Made by a program: the position numbers and the translations under genes. A stretch of 64,000 nt of DNA, taken from assembly GCF_963966145.1 (NCBI RefSeq), contig NC_091048.1, positions 5,642,001 through 5,706,000 of the forward strand. Direction: 5' to 3'. The notes beneath the pieces were generated by a model. That model saw nothing but the letters and a program-made list of their open reading frames with translations. It did no database searches and was not told the origin of the DNA. Below are positions 11,464 to 22,549 of the stretch, in pieces (positions within the stretch are counted from its first letter, which is position 1; each line of letters starts with the position of its first letter). The DNA comes from Tenebrio molitor. Lineage: Eukaryota > Arthropoda > Insecta > Coleoptera > Tenebrionidae.

Positions 11464-11946
11464 GATAATTATGATGCCAATGAAGAAGTGGAAAGATTAA
11501 GAGCAAAAGGAAGAATGATGAATGTAGAGCTGAGTGAAAGGGACAAAGACATAGACAAGCAAGAAAGAAGGGAGAAAATCAAAGAATCGAGATACATTAG
11601 GGAGTATAAGAGATGTATGACCGAGGAAATTCCGGAGTACCTGGGGAAAAAGAGTGCAAAAGAGAGAAAAATGATGGCGAGATTCAGATGTGGGAATGAG
11701 GAGACAGAATATTGGACGGAAGGAGAGGAAAGAAGGTGCAGAATGTGCTATGAGGCGAGAGAAGCAATTGAGCAAATGTGGAATGGATGTAGCGAAATGA
11801 GAGAGAGACAGAGAGAAAGGAACGGGGAGAAATACTGAATGAAGACGGAATGGAGATAGGATGGAAGAAAGAGATATGGAACAAGAGAAACAGAATGGAA
11901 AAAAAAACGAACACTACATACATAAAGATTGTAAAAAGAAGAAATT
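11464..11946 (+). pseudogene. LINE ORF2 C-terminal remnant (zinc-knuckle end)
   Basis: The frame from 11464 to about 11826 encodes the C-terminal tail of a non-LTR retrotransposon reverse-transcriptase protein. Visible blocks are EEVERLRAKGRMMNVELSER, KERKMMARFRCGNEE and ERRCRMCYEAREAIEQMWNG followed by C. This matches the tail common in insect LINE ORF2s. The knuckle is Cys-x2-Cys then normally His and Cys; here the His position reads Gln (AIEQMW), a loss of a ligand. A frameshift near 11826 closes the frame, and the homologous tail (ILNEDGMEIGWKKEIW) continues in another frame to a stop near 11946. No polymerase domain lies upstream, so this is a 5'-truncated, inactive copy. LINE identity is confident; the clade is not. 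Confidence 0.8.
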
Positions 11947-13480
11947 AGGAAAATGTGAAGTCAACAATTTTAACACCGAAATTATAAAGAATATTTTATT
12001 GTTCATACCAATGTAAGTGTAAGATTTTAACAAATACCCCACCCTTAAGCATTCTACTTTAAATTTAGAAAGTCACTATGGCCAGCCAACTAAAAATAAT
12101 GGTGTGGGTTTGAGATTTTCAAAAAAACCTATTTTTAAATTTAAGTCCGAACTTTATATACGCCACAGCAATTTAATAAACAACTTTTCCCAATTATCTT
12201 CTCAAGACAATTTTAGCGAATTTTTGAGAATAATATCAGGGCTTGGCTGCACTAACACTCACGTCACGCCGTTGGTTTGCCAGATTTTTATTCCTTAAAT
12301 ATGAAGAAAGTTTGCCAAACGTTCATTTAAAGTAGTTCTAATATAATGCAGTTTCACAATAACATACCTACGGAGATAACAATGATTCCTTATGTAGAAT
12401 TTGTCACATGTTTGCCAGGATTAATTCGTTGTCGTTAATCAGCTTCAAATTAAAGCAAATGTAATCCTGAGTTGACAAGGTCGGTAAACACTTTAACAAG
12501 AGATTTACAAAAAAAAGTCAATATTTCGACGCACTTGTTTTAAATAAATAATGACTGAATGACGAATGTACACAAGAAAAAAAAATAGATGTGCCGTAGA
12601 TGACAAAATCTTGAGAGTCGAAAGCGTCAAAGTTTATTTGTCGTCAAGTACCTGGTACTCTCCAAATTTCCATATTTTCAAAGAGTTTGCCACAGTCTTG
12701 ATTTATCAAATAAGAATATATTTGTTTTTAATTCTATCGTTGCTTTTTGTGCCCTCTTTTACCTAATTTTTCTTTGCAATCATTACCTCATGCAACTTAT
12801 CAATTATTCTTCTTATTCTTGTTTTGATCTGTTCTCATCCAAAAACATTCAATTTCTTAACCAAAGGGCGCGGAAGATTTATTTTATGTACTACTAGTTG
12901 CAAAATCCCAATTTTATTTAATACAGTCTTAATCCTTTGATTATGAAACTGGTCACAGGTTAGAATATTTTTGTTGTTTCATCGGTTTTATTCAATATCT
13001 TGCTCAATATCTGGGTACTTTACTTATCAAGACTCGCCAATTTATCCAAGTTCTCAAAAGATTTGTTGACTTAAAGATTTTGAATCTATTCCCAAATTCA
13101 GACCTAGAACTAGACCAGTTTTATTTGGTTATCTCAAGAAAAACAAAGAAACATGTTGGATTGTTTTCTGAAAAACATAACACAGTACTCACTTTTAAAA
13201 CAATATTAAAAGACCCCCACTGCTCTGACTATTGAAACAAACATTTAAAAAAATATCTCAAAGGTTTAGAATACTCCAGATAGTACAGAAGATCTGGAAA
13301 CCTGTACTCTGGGTCCTATTTACAGAAGTGTTGCCAAATTGCTGAGGTTATAAAAAAGACCGTTTGGTTTGCCATATGTTCCTCTTAACTGCTTCCTATT
13401 TGCTTTTCCTGTTGTATTTCTAATCTTACAAATAGATTTTATCATGTAGAATCAATTTAGATACTTCAAAATATCTACAT
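11947..13480. other. AT-rich non-coding stretch
   Basis: Short frames at 12104-12298 and 12566-12766 lack features. No repeats recognised. Confidence 0.5.
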
Positions 13481-13481
13481 A

Positions 13482-14195
13482 CCGGGTGTAGAATTGGTTT
13501 ACGAGACATAGGATTTTACATGTAAAAATAAAGAGTTTCAATTATTGGCTCCCCTAATAATTTTATGCCAAAATAGTTAAAATGAAAGTTAGAGAGAATT
13601 AAAAATAGTGTCTAATTCCACTCTTTGTTTTTTTCTAACATCTTGTGGTACTGAAAGAAAAGCAAGAAAGGAGTTAACACAAAAAAAGTAGCACTAGCCA
13701 TGAAATTTGACTTTTAAAATACTATGTATTTGTCGGATGGTTTCTCTATTATTTAATTGTCTTTTAATTTGCCCTTCAAATGAAATCGTACAGGATTACA
13801 GGATGAATGAAAAGGTATCTTCCATTAAATGCTCAAACCTCTCTACAATTCTTCCAATTGTTTCTGTGGCAGGAATTGATCGGTCTGGGAAACCTGAAGC
13901 AAGTGTTGCTTGGAAGTTGTTTAAAAAAGATTCTCCATAATAACATTTAAAGAAAGAAATACAATTTCATGCTTAGTAGTACTTTTTACTGTTTTTGTGT
14001 CAACTTCTTTCTTGCCTTTCTTTCAGTACCACAAGATGTTAGAAAAAAAGTAAGACCGAAATTAGACAGTAATTTTAATTCTCTCCAACTTTCATTTTAA
14101 CTATTTTGCCGTAAAATTAATAGGGGCGCCAATAACTGAAACTCTTTATTTTTACATGTAAAATCCTATGTCTCGTAAACTAATTCTACACCCGG
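13482..14195. mobile_element. 714-bp element with about 225-bp inverted termini, TA-flanked
   Basis: The left arm starts CCGGGTGTAGAATTGGTTTA right after a TA. The right arm is its reverse complement ending TAATTCTACACCCGG followed by TA. Arms of roughly 225 bases match with scattered differences, including CTAACATCTTGTGGTACTGA in both. The loop of about 260 bases encodes nothing recognisable (13707-13940 is a chance frame). TA duplication and GGGTG-type ends fit a Tc1/mariner-mobilised MITE. Confidence 0.85.
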
Positions 14196-14397
14196 TATAT
14201 ATTCTTCTTGTTTGCTTAGAATAACTTCTAATGCTTGCAAAACCTTAGTCAGTCATTTTTTTCTCTCACCGTTATTAAAATTCTGACAAACGTTATTTTG
14301 CTGGCTAAGTTAAAAGGATTAGAACAATGATTGAGATTACTTTCTTAAATGACAATTCCAATAAATGAGAATGATGAAAACATAATGAGCTCGTCTT

Positions 14398-14709
14398 CTA
14401 ATATTTTGGAGACAAAGATAAACCTTTATCATACCAGAAATTCCGAATGGTCAAGTTTTTAATCACGTTATGTGTCACCTTTAACCTCCTCTCTTTATCT
14501 TTGACAAATATGGCGCTTGCTATTGTTTGGGAAGTATTACACAATTTTGAAAAACATTCGTTGCTGCTCACGGAATCTGTCTCTATATCTATGAAGGAGA
14601 GACAATCTAAGCAGTTTTTGCGTTCTTCGTCTAAGCAAGATTTGTTGGAATTCCTCCATTGCGTAGACAATTTAAAGATAAATTTTAGAAGTGTGCCAGT
14701 TGCGAGCAT
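14398..14709 (-). CDS. Unrecognised 103-codon open frame
   Basis: The minus-strand frame has mixed composition, with residues such as SCLDEERKNCLDCLSFIDIE and ERRLKVTHNVIKNLTIRNFW. An opposite frame of similar length exists, so length alone is not persuasive. No domain is identified. It could be a decayed exon. An upstream start outside the frame was not found. Confidence 0.2.
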   Translation of the reverse strand: MLATGTLLKFIFKLSTQWRNSNKSCLDEERKNCLDCLSFIDIETDSVSSNECFSKLCNTSQTIASAIFVKDKERRLKVTHNVIKNLTIRNFWYDKGLSLSPKY

Positions 14710-14759
14710 AAGTGTGAGGCAAAAGCTATTGCACTAATCACCACAAGGCAAATATGATT

Positions 14760-15250
14760 TAGCGCGGGCACGATAAAGTTTTAATCCCAAAAGCACTTAA
14801 AGCGCGCGTGCACCTCATCTGGTGATATTTACCAACAAAATCGACTTGATAAAATAATCAGCGAGTTAAACAAACCGGATAATTGATCATCGCCTAATCA
14901 CCAGACAAACAAATCGCCAACAGACCGAACTCCCGCGTCGCTTTTTATAGCATTTTTTATGAGTCGCAATTCCGAAAAGATCTCCACAGGTTGGGGTTAT
15001 TTTCAGGTTTTGGGTTTTTTTTAGATGTCCGAAGTTCAGATGGCAGACGAGCCGTCTCTGTGGTGTGCATCATCTTTATGTGTGTGGTGGAATATGTGGT
15101 CATGTGTCACCAGGATCACGATTTACAGTCTGGCGTCCGTTCTTTCGGACAGACACCCAAATAAATCACGGATCATGTCGTGGTCCATGCAATGTCCAAA
15201 AATACCGCAGAGTACCGTGGCCCCGACTAATCTAATCTGCCGTTAGCAAA
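14760..15250. promoter_or_regulatory. GC-richer unique island
   Basis: Non-repetitive sequence of moderate GC with short inverted words (AGCGCGGGCACG / AGCGCGCGTGCAC near 14761-14812) and no supported gene. Possibly a conserved regulatory block. Confidence 0.25.
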
Positions 15251-16254
15251 CACTACCTCGAGCAAACACGGAATGCTTATTAAATGGATTTGCAAATGTT
15301 TGACAAATATTTGCACTTGCTAAAAGTGGCGATGGTGTTGATGATGGATTAGAAAAATACATAGAGCGTGTGCTGGACATGAGTTGTTGGTTTTTTGAGA
15401 GCTTCGATTTCTTCTTTTCCTTCTTCATCCGTTTAGTAGTGCGTTTCACTGCTTCAGTAATTACAGCTACAAGATATTCAGTTAAATTTGTAAGTACTAC
15501 CATTACCTAATAGAGGTACATGCTCAAAATGATGTAAAAAAAAAATTTGAAATTTGAAATTTGTAGAAAGGAATTTTTTTGTAGATTTTGATTGTCTATA
15601 GTAAAAACGTTTTAAATGTGGGTTGTCAAACTCAAGGTCGCTTAAAAATTATGATTACTACATTAGTGAGATCTGTCATAAGCCCAATTACCTTATAGGC
15701 GCGCCTACTTACTTTTGCTGGTAGTGCCAACTTAACGACAAGTCCCCCAATTCACATCTATAACGTTCCAGCTGTAGATGTCTAGAACTAATTTGGTTTG
15801 TCCAAAGTTATTTTTCTTTGCAGAATATTTGAGGCGTTGTTTTCTTTTTCTCTAGAGAACTACTACACGAATTAGAAAATATAGAGGACATTCTATTCAA
15901 CAGTAAAGAGAATCAATCCTTTCACATCGGATGGTGCCACAATGCTTGAATTGATTGCGTTAAGCTTCATTTTTTGAATATCTTGAAAAATAAAACAAAC
16001 TTGAACTGGATCAAAGTAGATTTATTGATAAGTTGATATAATTTTACACTTTAAAGTAGCAACATGGATACGTGCTTTAATTTCGTTTAGATAAAAATAG
16101 CTTATCAGTGTTGATTAATCTCAGAATTTATGTCGGCTTTAAATACATACCACATTTATGTGGAAGGTCCGAAACAGTTTTTATCCAACATTCAATAGTA
16201 ATATCGTGTTTTACTAGTTAGTTTTAATTGAGTAAACTGGGCTATAACTAGTCT
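15251..16254. other. AT-rich stretch, nothing recognised
   Basis: The minus frame 15503-15243 contains a lysine-rich run and no identifiable domain. No repeats seen. Confidence 0.45.
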
Positions 16255-16261
16255 GTTGTTT

Positions 16262-16333
16262 TAACCCACGTTGCCATTTGCACCGTGGGTTATAACATAC
16301 ATAACCCACGTTGCCATTAGCACCGTGGGTTAT
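16262..16333. repeat. Tandem pair of near-identical hairpins
   Basis: Two hairpins, TAACCCACG...CGTGGGTTA, each about 31 bases, lie 40 bases apart (16262 and 16302). Their loops TTGCCATTTGCAC and TTGCCATTAGCAC differ at one base. They abut the nested hairpin that follows. Confidence 0.8.
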
Positions 16334-16839
16334 TAACGTTCATAACCCATCGGGAGCAGAATTTCATCAATAATGTCATTATCTAAAAATTTTGGAATAT
16401 TGGATAAAACGTTGTATGGCATACGTGGGTTATTAAGTACTACCCACTCGAGGTAATAACCTACTCGGGCAAGCCCTCGTAGGTTACAAATACCTCTCGT
16501 GGGTAATATCTTAAATAACCCACTTATACCATAAATAACTATTTTGCAGATACATTTTTTTACGGTGCTGGCACAACATGTCGAGTAATTGAAACATAGT
16601 AGTCGTAGAAAAATTACTGTGATTTTGTATTTTTTTGTATAAAAAAAAGTAGATAGAAGTATGTAATTAATTAAGAAATAAAATATTGCTTCCAAATTGT
16701 AAAGCGATTTATAAGATGGAGTAGTTTTTTTCCAAAAATTATGTAATGTATCTTTGAGAACTGAAACTTTCTCAATAGAAGTTTTGATTCTATTCTTTCG
16801 CATAATTGATGAAAAGGAAAAATTAAGAACTATCCTCAA
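16333..16839 (-). CDS. 168-codon open frame, longest in window, unrecognised
   Basis: The frame runs from an ATG at 16839 to a stop at 16333-16335 inside the hairpin array, so its C-terminal third (RGLARVGYYLEWVVLNNPRM) is a translation of palindromic DNA. The N-terminal part is Lys/Ile/Phe-rich (MRKNRIKTSIEKVSVLKD) with a hydrophobic stretch in the middle. No domain is recognised. Most likely it is a chance frame in a non-autonomous element or a decayed transposon gene. Confidence 0.2.
   Translation of the reverse strand: MRIVLNFSFSSIMRKNRIKTSIEKVSVLKDTLHNFWKKTTPSYKSLYNLEAIFYFLINYILLSTFFYTKKYKITVIFLRLLCFNYSTCCASTVKKCICKIVIYGISGLFKILPTRGICNLRGLARVGYYLEWVVLNNPRMPYNVLSNIPKFLDNDIIDEILLPMGYER
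16425..16523. repeat. Nested hairpin with two same-direction CTCG pairs
   Basis: The outer arms GTGGGTTATTAAGTA (left) and ATAACCCAC (right) enclose CCCACTCGAGG...CCTCTCGTGGG. These enclose the apex ACTCGGGCAAGCCCTCGT at 16463-16480. Both inner layers pair except at CTCG, which is repeated directly rather than inverted. Confidence 0.75.
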
Positions 16840-16909
16840 AGTTTATAATTCCCTCCTAAAAGTATTAAAGAAATGCTTAAAAAAAGTACTTTAGAGAGAG
16901 GTCAGTAAA

Positions 16910-17158
16910 GGTCTTGGATTTTCTCATGGACTATGAGTCATACCTGCGCAAACGATGAATGAATATCTTCTCTACTAGGCGCTACAAACCGACTGGAAAA
17001 CATTGTAATTCGTTACGTTAGTTTCGTCTCTCTCTTTCGTATATTTGCATGTAAAATAATCGACGTTTTCAGTTTTCATTTACAGATTTTTCACTGGTTT
17101 ATCGCTCCGCCTTCGTGCAGGTATTTCCTAGGTCAGAGCCCATGAGAGAATCCAACAC
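16910..17158. mobile_element. MITE family B, copy 1
   Basis: The ends read TTGGATTTTCTCATGGACTA and GAGCCCATGAGAGAATCCAA, which are inverted. The interior shares with the other copies ACCAGTGAAAAATCTGTAAA (here inverted) and the CGCTCCGCCTTCG block. Relative to copies at 25.4, 39.5 and 43.0 kb this one lies in the opposite orientation. Confidence 0.8.
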
Positions 17159-17720
17159 CTCTGAGTAGCTGTTGGTTCTTCACTAGTTTCTGTGTTGAAA
17201 TCGTTTCCTTTTGCCATTTTCCATTCAGAAATGCTTTATGGATTATGAAAAATTCAATAGAGCTTTTGAGCTGTAAGCTGTCCATGGAAATGGAAATATC
17301 CAGCGAAGACCACACTACAGACGAATCAAATCTCAAATATTTCGAATAAATAATATAAAAGTCATCAATGGAAAAAAATTCAGTTTGCCAATAGGATTTT
17401 TGTTTTCATGTTTTTACCCGTATTAATATTGTAATGAGGAATTTAAACTAGAACAAACTGTTGCTTTAAATATTTTGAGATGCTTGAAGATGCGATGATC
17501 TCTCCTTACGTCATATGATTCTGCACTTTCCGTAATTTGTTGTTCAAGTTGATGAATAGCTGACAAGTTCTTCATTATCTCAATATTTCTCCTGTCAAGC
17601 TAACTCGTTTTAAAACTGAAAGAGAATTAAATTTGCATCATATAAATTGTTTTCTTCCCAGTTAATAAAATTTTTTCCTTGAGAGTTTGAAAACACGTAG
17701 AGCAAAGATCCTTTTTTTAT
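17159..17720. other. AT-rich stretch, nothing recognised
   Basis: Only chance frames (for example minus 17336-17133). Confidence 0.5.
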
Positions 17721-17880
17721 TTGGCGTTGAAGAGTCGATTGTGAACGAACCGCTTGTCTTAAAAACACTGATTTTTCAAACTCCATATTAAAAACATGGA
17801 AAAAGTGAGGTTAGCTGATGAGAGTTGTAATCAGGTGGTGCGTCCACAATCGAATCTTCAACGTCAACTTCGACGCCAAA
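17721..17880. mobile_element. MITE family A, copy 2 (lacks outer ends)
   Basis: It begins at GGCGTTGAAGAGTCGATTGT and ends in the inverse GAATCTTCAACGTCAACTTC. The outer TTCATTTAAATTTATCC terminus seen in copies 1, 4 and 5 is missing on both sides. The central block AAAAAGTGAGGTTAG is conserved. Confidence 0.7.
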
Positions 17881-18650
17881 TTTTAAAAAAAAACACCAGT
17901 TATTCTCCGTATATTGATAGATTATACGTTTTTTGACAGACACAAGTTTCTACGCGATAAAAAGTAGAATAGCGGCCAAGAATTTGTTATATCATTCATA
18001 CTCGAATTATCAATAATTTGAACAAAAGTTTATGACAATTGAAAACACTTGTACTAAAACTTCATTCAGATTGACAGCTGTAATTCTGTAAACAACATCA
18101 TAGGCGTAGGATTATTACTGGCGGGAATTAATCTGCAAGGCTACAACGGTTTCCTAAATAACGTGAAACAATTGAGATAGAGAGTTTAGTATTTTTGACT
18201 GCGTTATGTTTTGGAACTAGAATTTAAAAACGTACAATCTTCTCTTCAGTTTGCTTTATGCTTATTTGAAGAATATTCTGTGTCCTTTATTAATTCCATG
18301 TTTCATACTCCAAGTTTATCTTGTTAATTAGTTTAAAACCACAAAGAATTTTATCATAGTTGAAACTTGGCAGATCCTATATTGGGAATGTTTACGTTTT
18401 TACATTGTTCTCTTTCTTGCCTTAATTTGCTTATACGTATGTTATTATCTTACCAATACCTCAGACATTCCTGAAACAATTTACCAATCTAGGATTTCTA
18501 TTATTTTTCATTAATATTTTAATACGACTATTTATATAAACTTCGTACAAGTCTTTCACTTTTGCTCGTTTTTTAAGACCTTAGATCATCCAAGATTGCA
18601 CTCACTTGGTTAAATCAAATATGGATCGAGAAATGTTCTTTCATTTAACT
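17881..18650. other. AT-rich stretch, nothing recognised
   Basis: No supported gene, repeat or RNA. Confidence 0.5.
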
Positions 18651-18652
18651 TA

Positions 18653-19058
18653 CTTTTGTTCGATACCTCCCTAGAAAGTGAGTCTGTATTCATAGTTACC
18701 AGTGGGTGAAGGTTTCTCTTTCGTTCACTTCACTTTCCCTCATCGTTTTTCGCTCACTGTCTTTCACTCACTGGTTTTCATTCGCTCGTTAATATTTCCA
18801 ATTCTTTCTATAATTTTGATTACATTTGGTACCTCACGGAACTTGCCTTTTCCAAGGCATCATCAGAAACGTATAACTCTTCATCATCCATTTCCACAAC
18901 GTGCACGCATCCACTTTATTGACGTTACAGAACTGTGTTTATTTTGTATTTAATTTTTTCCATAGCAACAGATCCGTCCAAAAATGTGATTCCTTTTTAT
19001 TTAAAATTTTGAATACAAAGTTACAGACTCACTTTCGAAGGAGGTATTGAACAAAACC
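18653..19058. mobile_element. 406-bp element with about 35-bp TIRs
   Basis: TTTTGTTCGATACCTCC then AGAAAGTGAGTCTGTA at the left is inverted at the right (TACAGACTCACTTTCGAAGG then AGGTATTGAACAAAA). The interior repeats CACT/CTCACT words and has no recognised protein; the frame 18702-18953 is a by-product. Termini are set by the end of complementarity; target duplication unclear. Confidence 0.65.
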
Positions 19059-19086
19059 AAATACAGCACTCGAGAGTAAGGCCGCT

Positions 19087-19132
19087 TTCGTTCACTTGAA
19101 TTGCATTCACGCAATCCGCGTGAACGAAAGTT
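19087..19132. repeat. Short hairpin
   Basis: CTTTCGTTCAC and GTGAACGAAAG are perfect inverted arms around a loop of about 24 bases. Confidence 0.8.
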
Positions 19133-20180
19133 TTGCCTTTCTCAATTTTACTGTAAATAACTATTAGTGTTATAAAATCAATACATTCGGTTAAGTATAA
19201 CAGACACAGTGAATTCGTTCGGAATTTCTAGAAACACACTAAGATGAAACTAAAGAAAACCTATTACAATCTTCTGATTCTCTGTTGTCCTAAAGTCAGA
19301 AAAATAGAACACGAAACTGTGCTTTAGAGGCATTATTTTGACAAATTTCATCAGATAATCTAGGGATTGAACAAAATGATTTTCTCTAAAAAATGGTCCT
19401 GTAACTTCTAAGGTATGTACTCAGCAATTGATTCGTTTTTTAATTTGCAAAATGTAAAATAAGTGGAAAGAATTACGGCCTTGTCAGATACCGTTGTCCC
19501 GATTCTAGGTAATAGGTGTGGATATTGCACTTTTATGCAAATGTTATCTTTAATCAGGACCTAATTACTTTTATAATATGAATATGTTGTAAAACCACTT
19601 CTATTTACATATTTGGTTACAGAAACAGAAAGAATTGATATTTATATTCCACACTCGAATAACTAAAACAAAACAGTATTTTGCAATTTTTTTTTATGTT
19701 CCTTCTAATGAAAAAAATCCAACTCGTCCATTTATCTTGTAGAATAAGACTTAGGAAAGGTTTTTTCATCTTATTTATCCATTCACTTTTGTGTCATTTT
19801 TCCTCACCACATTGTTTTAATTAATTCTGAAACAAATGTCGAGTACCTATTGATTTTTAAATGTTGTTAAAGACTACCAAGAACCAGTTGGGAAGCAAGA
19901 ATACAATAAGTAAATAATAGTCTTTTAAAAAAATTGCAGGGATTATTGTCGGAGAGGGTAAATTTATTTTGTAATTTTTTGTTTTCAAAAATAAATTGAA
20001 ATTTTGCAACTAACTTCATTGAAAATACGTTCCTCTCCTTTATTTCTTCTTTTTCTTCTCCTTTTTTATCAACTTCAGAAATCTTCCAATTATCTCATTT
20101 TTTTCACAACATGTGTAAACCACACTTTTGTCACTCGAGAAGTTTTTTTTTGGTGCAATAAAATTTGCGACACTTTTATG
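19133..20180. other. AT-rich stretch, nothing recognised
   Basis: Chance frames only. Confidence 0.5.
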
Positions 20181-20760
20181 GAAGTTTTACGGTGAGTCAT
20201 CAGTCATCCAAACACCCCGTAACAAATGTTCTTTTCGACGTAGGGAGGTCGTCCTTGACGTTTGTCCCGTTTCGCAAGATGTTTACGAAGGTCTCGGCAA
20301 CTTTATTGTTATTGTCGCTGTTATTACATATTATCAGCATCGGCAAAACGTTGTCCGAAAATGACTTTCGCTTTTAACAGTTAATTTGCACAATAAATTT
20401 TATGGCTAACGGAGGGTAAGTACCGCTGTAAAGTTTTGCACAACATCGACCTGCATTCGGTCTTTTGCTAATGGTACCGTCTTTTGTCGGATCGTTTCGG
20501 TAACGGTAAAAGCGGCGACTTTTTGACTGTCGGTCTTAAAACGGTTTTTGCAATAATGGACAGAGGTTTAAGTTATGCACAGGTTTTACTTCTTTAAGCC
20601 GAATTTCGGCAGGTCGTTGCAGGTTTGGTGCACAGTATTTACCAATGGGAGGATTCATAAAATCTGCAATTCTCTCCGCTCAAACTTACAAATGTTTGCA
20701 TAAAAAGCGAGCTTTTATCGACCCTGGAAGGACCGTATTATTTTTGGCGAAATAAATTCG
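20181..20760 (+). promoter_or_regulatory. GC-richer island with splice-donor match
   Basis: A unique CpG-containing block in AT-rich flanks. A GAGG|GTAAGT sequence at 20412-20421 is a strong match to the 5' splice-site consensus, and the ATG at 20402 (ATGGCTAACGGAGG) is open into it. It could be the first exon of a gene whose remainder lies further away, or a conserved non-coding block. Confidence 0.3.
20279..20377 (+). CDS. Mini-ORF encoding a signal-peptide-like sequence
   Basis: From the ATG at 20279 the frame encodes 32 residues: a basic start (MFTKVSA), a strongly hydrophobic Leu-rich run (TLLLLSLLLHII) and a polar tail ending NDFRF. That is the tripartite shape of a secretory signal. 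The frame stops 39 bases before the splice-donor match at 20416, so it could be an upstream ORF, a tiny secreted peptide, or chance. An alternative ATG at 20165 extends the same frame to 70 codons. I do not recognise the product. Confidence 0.25.
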   Translation: MFTKVSATLLLLSLLLHIISIGKTLSENDFRF

Positions 20761-21838
20761 AGGAATTAAGGTATGGCAACCTCCACTCAGGCAAGAACAC
20801 GTCCATGTTTATAGCTTGCCGTTTTTTGGTTTATTTATTACATAAAAATGTAAGACTCGTTGACAGATAAATAATTAAATTTATTATCACATACACTTGA
20901 AGTATAAATGAATACTTTTCAAATTTAAATTGCATACAGAAGTATAAAGAAATTTTAACCATTACATATTTTACAGCGTTTTAACGTAAACAACAGAGGA
21001 CTGTACGAGCACCCTTGCGGAACACTTTTTCTTGTTTTTTCATTATTCCTACCTCTTTACTTCATCATATTAACAATTCTTTTTCTGTTTGCTCTTTTAT
21101 ACTTAATATGAAGCCGCTTTGAAATTTTTCCGTAAAAATACAGGCTTTATACCATTACAAAGAGATGGGGTCGCAATAAAGCGGTAATAAGTATTCCACT
21201 TTTGTTCACTTATTCGATTAATAAAGTGGCGTTGCAACGTGTTATTACGTTGAAAGATTTCAGCATTTATTTTGACAGTGATCTTACTTTCACTCTACAC
21301 GAACGGTTCTGTAATATATCATTAAAGAAGCAACTGTATTTTGCGTTTTATCTTAAAAAAAAAAACGTAAATATGGGTCGAAATGTAATCAATTTTTTAT
21401 TGAAGAGGTGGTGTTATGTTTCTTTATTTTACAAAAGAATCATTTTATGCGAGAGTAATAAATAAACGACGTTATTATTGAACAACAATAAAATACAAAA
21501 GATAAAATTTTAATAGGTAATCCTTGTCTACTTAAAAAATATCGGAATCTCCTAAAGGACAGTATTATTAAGATCACCGAAATTTTAATGTGTTGGCCAC
21601 CATGTTGGTTCTGGGAATAACAAAAAAAAAAGTCAAAAATAATGCTCAAATTTTTAATATGTAGTAAACTTTATATTTAACTAAAGTACCTAACATTTTA
21701 GTTTTACAATACAAAAATTTCCGATAATAATGCGGAACGCGGAATGCCCCGAATGCTTGCAACGTTTCCACGCTGAAAGGCAAGGGAAATCCTCTCGAAA
21801 AGGATTTTTAATACATAACTAATTATGTAGTTATTTAT
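20761..21838. other. AT-rich stretch, nothing recognised
   Basis: Frames at 21202-21465 and minus 21649-21440 lack features. Confidence 0.5.
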
Positions 21839-21950
21839 GCAACAAGTGAGTAAAGTAATACTTTTTTTTACGAGAAGGGAAATTTGCCGCACGAGCGCAG
21901 CGAGTGCGCAAATCCGCCGAGTAAAAAAAGATACTTTACTAACGAGTTGC
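21839..21950. repeat. 112-bp hairpin with CGAG-CGAG apex
   Basis: The outer arm AGTGAGTAAAGTAATACTTT pairs with the right arm AAAGATACTTTACTAACGAG, closed by GCAAC/GTTGC-type ends. The inner arms ATTTGC...GCAC and GTGCGCAAAT enclose ACGAGCGCAGCGAGT at 21891-21905. Confidence 0.75.
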
Positions 21951-22041
21951 ATACAACATTTTTTTGGCGCCCGTAAGTTTAGATAACAATTTTTTCGACA
22001 CTCAAAATTTGAAAATTTTCTCCTGTGTGAACCCATGGATC

Positions 22042-22072
22042 TTTAAAACGCTCGGTTTACTCGCGTTTTAAA
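22042..22072. repeat. 31-bp hairpin with CTCG-CTCG apex
   Basis: Perfect 9-base arms TTTAAAACG / CGTTTTAAA surround CTCGGTTTACTCG. This is a minimal example of the class. Confidence 0.8.
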
Positions 22073-22161
22073 TTGGCCTACTTATGCCAAAAAAATTCCA
22101 ATTTTCATACGAACTCGTTAAAAAAACTACTAATTATGAATGAAAAATTTTATAATTGCGT

Positions 22162-22262
22162 TAAAAAATGACACGCTACGGCACTTTTTTTAACGCAAAA
22201 TGCGTGCAAAAATGAACCGCTATGGCACTTTTTTTAACGCTTCTTGACGGATTCAAAAATAA
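22162..22262 (+). repeat. Short direct repeat, two units
   Basis: ACGGCACTTTTTTTAACGC (in CGCTACGG context) recurs about 52 bases later in CGCTATGG context, with GTTAAAAAATGACA and GTGCAAAAATGAAC before them. Confidence 0.7.
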
Positions 22263-22546
22263 CATATTTTATGAACGCAAACGAATGAAAAAACTTCCAC
22301 TTTTTTTTGACGGACGTTAAAAAAATAATTTATAACAAATAACAACACACAGAGACAAATAAGTAGATACCTACTTAACTTATCAAGTAAAAGGCTGGAA
22401 ATTCTATTTGACACAAATTCTTGTAGAGAAGAAGGAATAAATACATAATATGTAATACTTTTTACTTCTTGTAAGATGTACTAAATGTTTTTGAAAAAGT
22501 TCCATGGAGAAAGTGGTTGATAAAGGGTGTTTTTTTTTGTGTCGAA
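22263..22546. other. AT-rich stretch
   Basis: Nothing recognised; a minus frame at 22631-22404 is a chance frame that overlaps a MITE. Confidence 0.4.
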
Positions 22547-22549
22547 ATT

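Noticed and set aside
16262..16333. CRISPR-like array from repeated hairpins
   Set aside because: Only two repeat units with no spacers, in a eukaryotic context.
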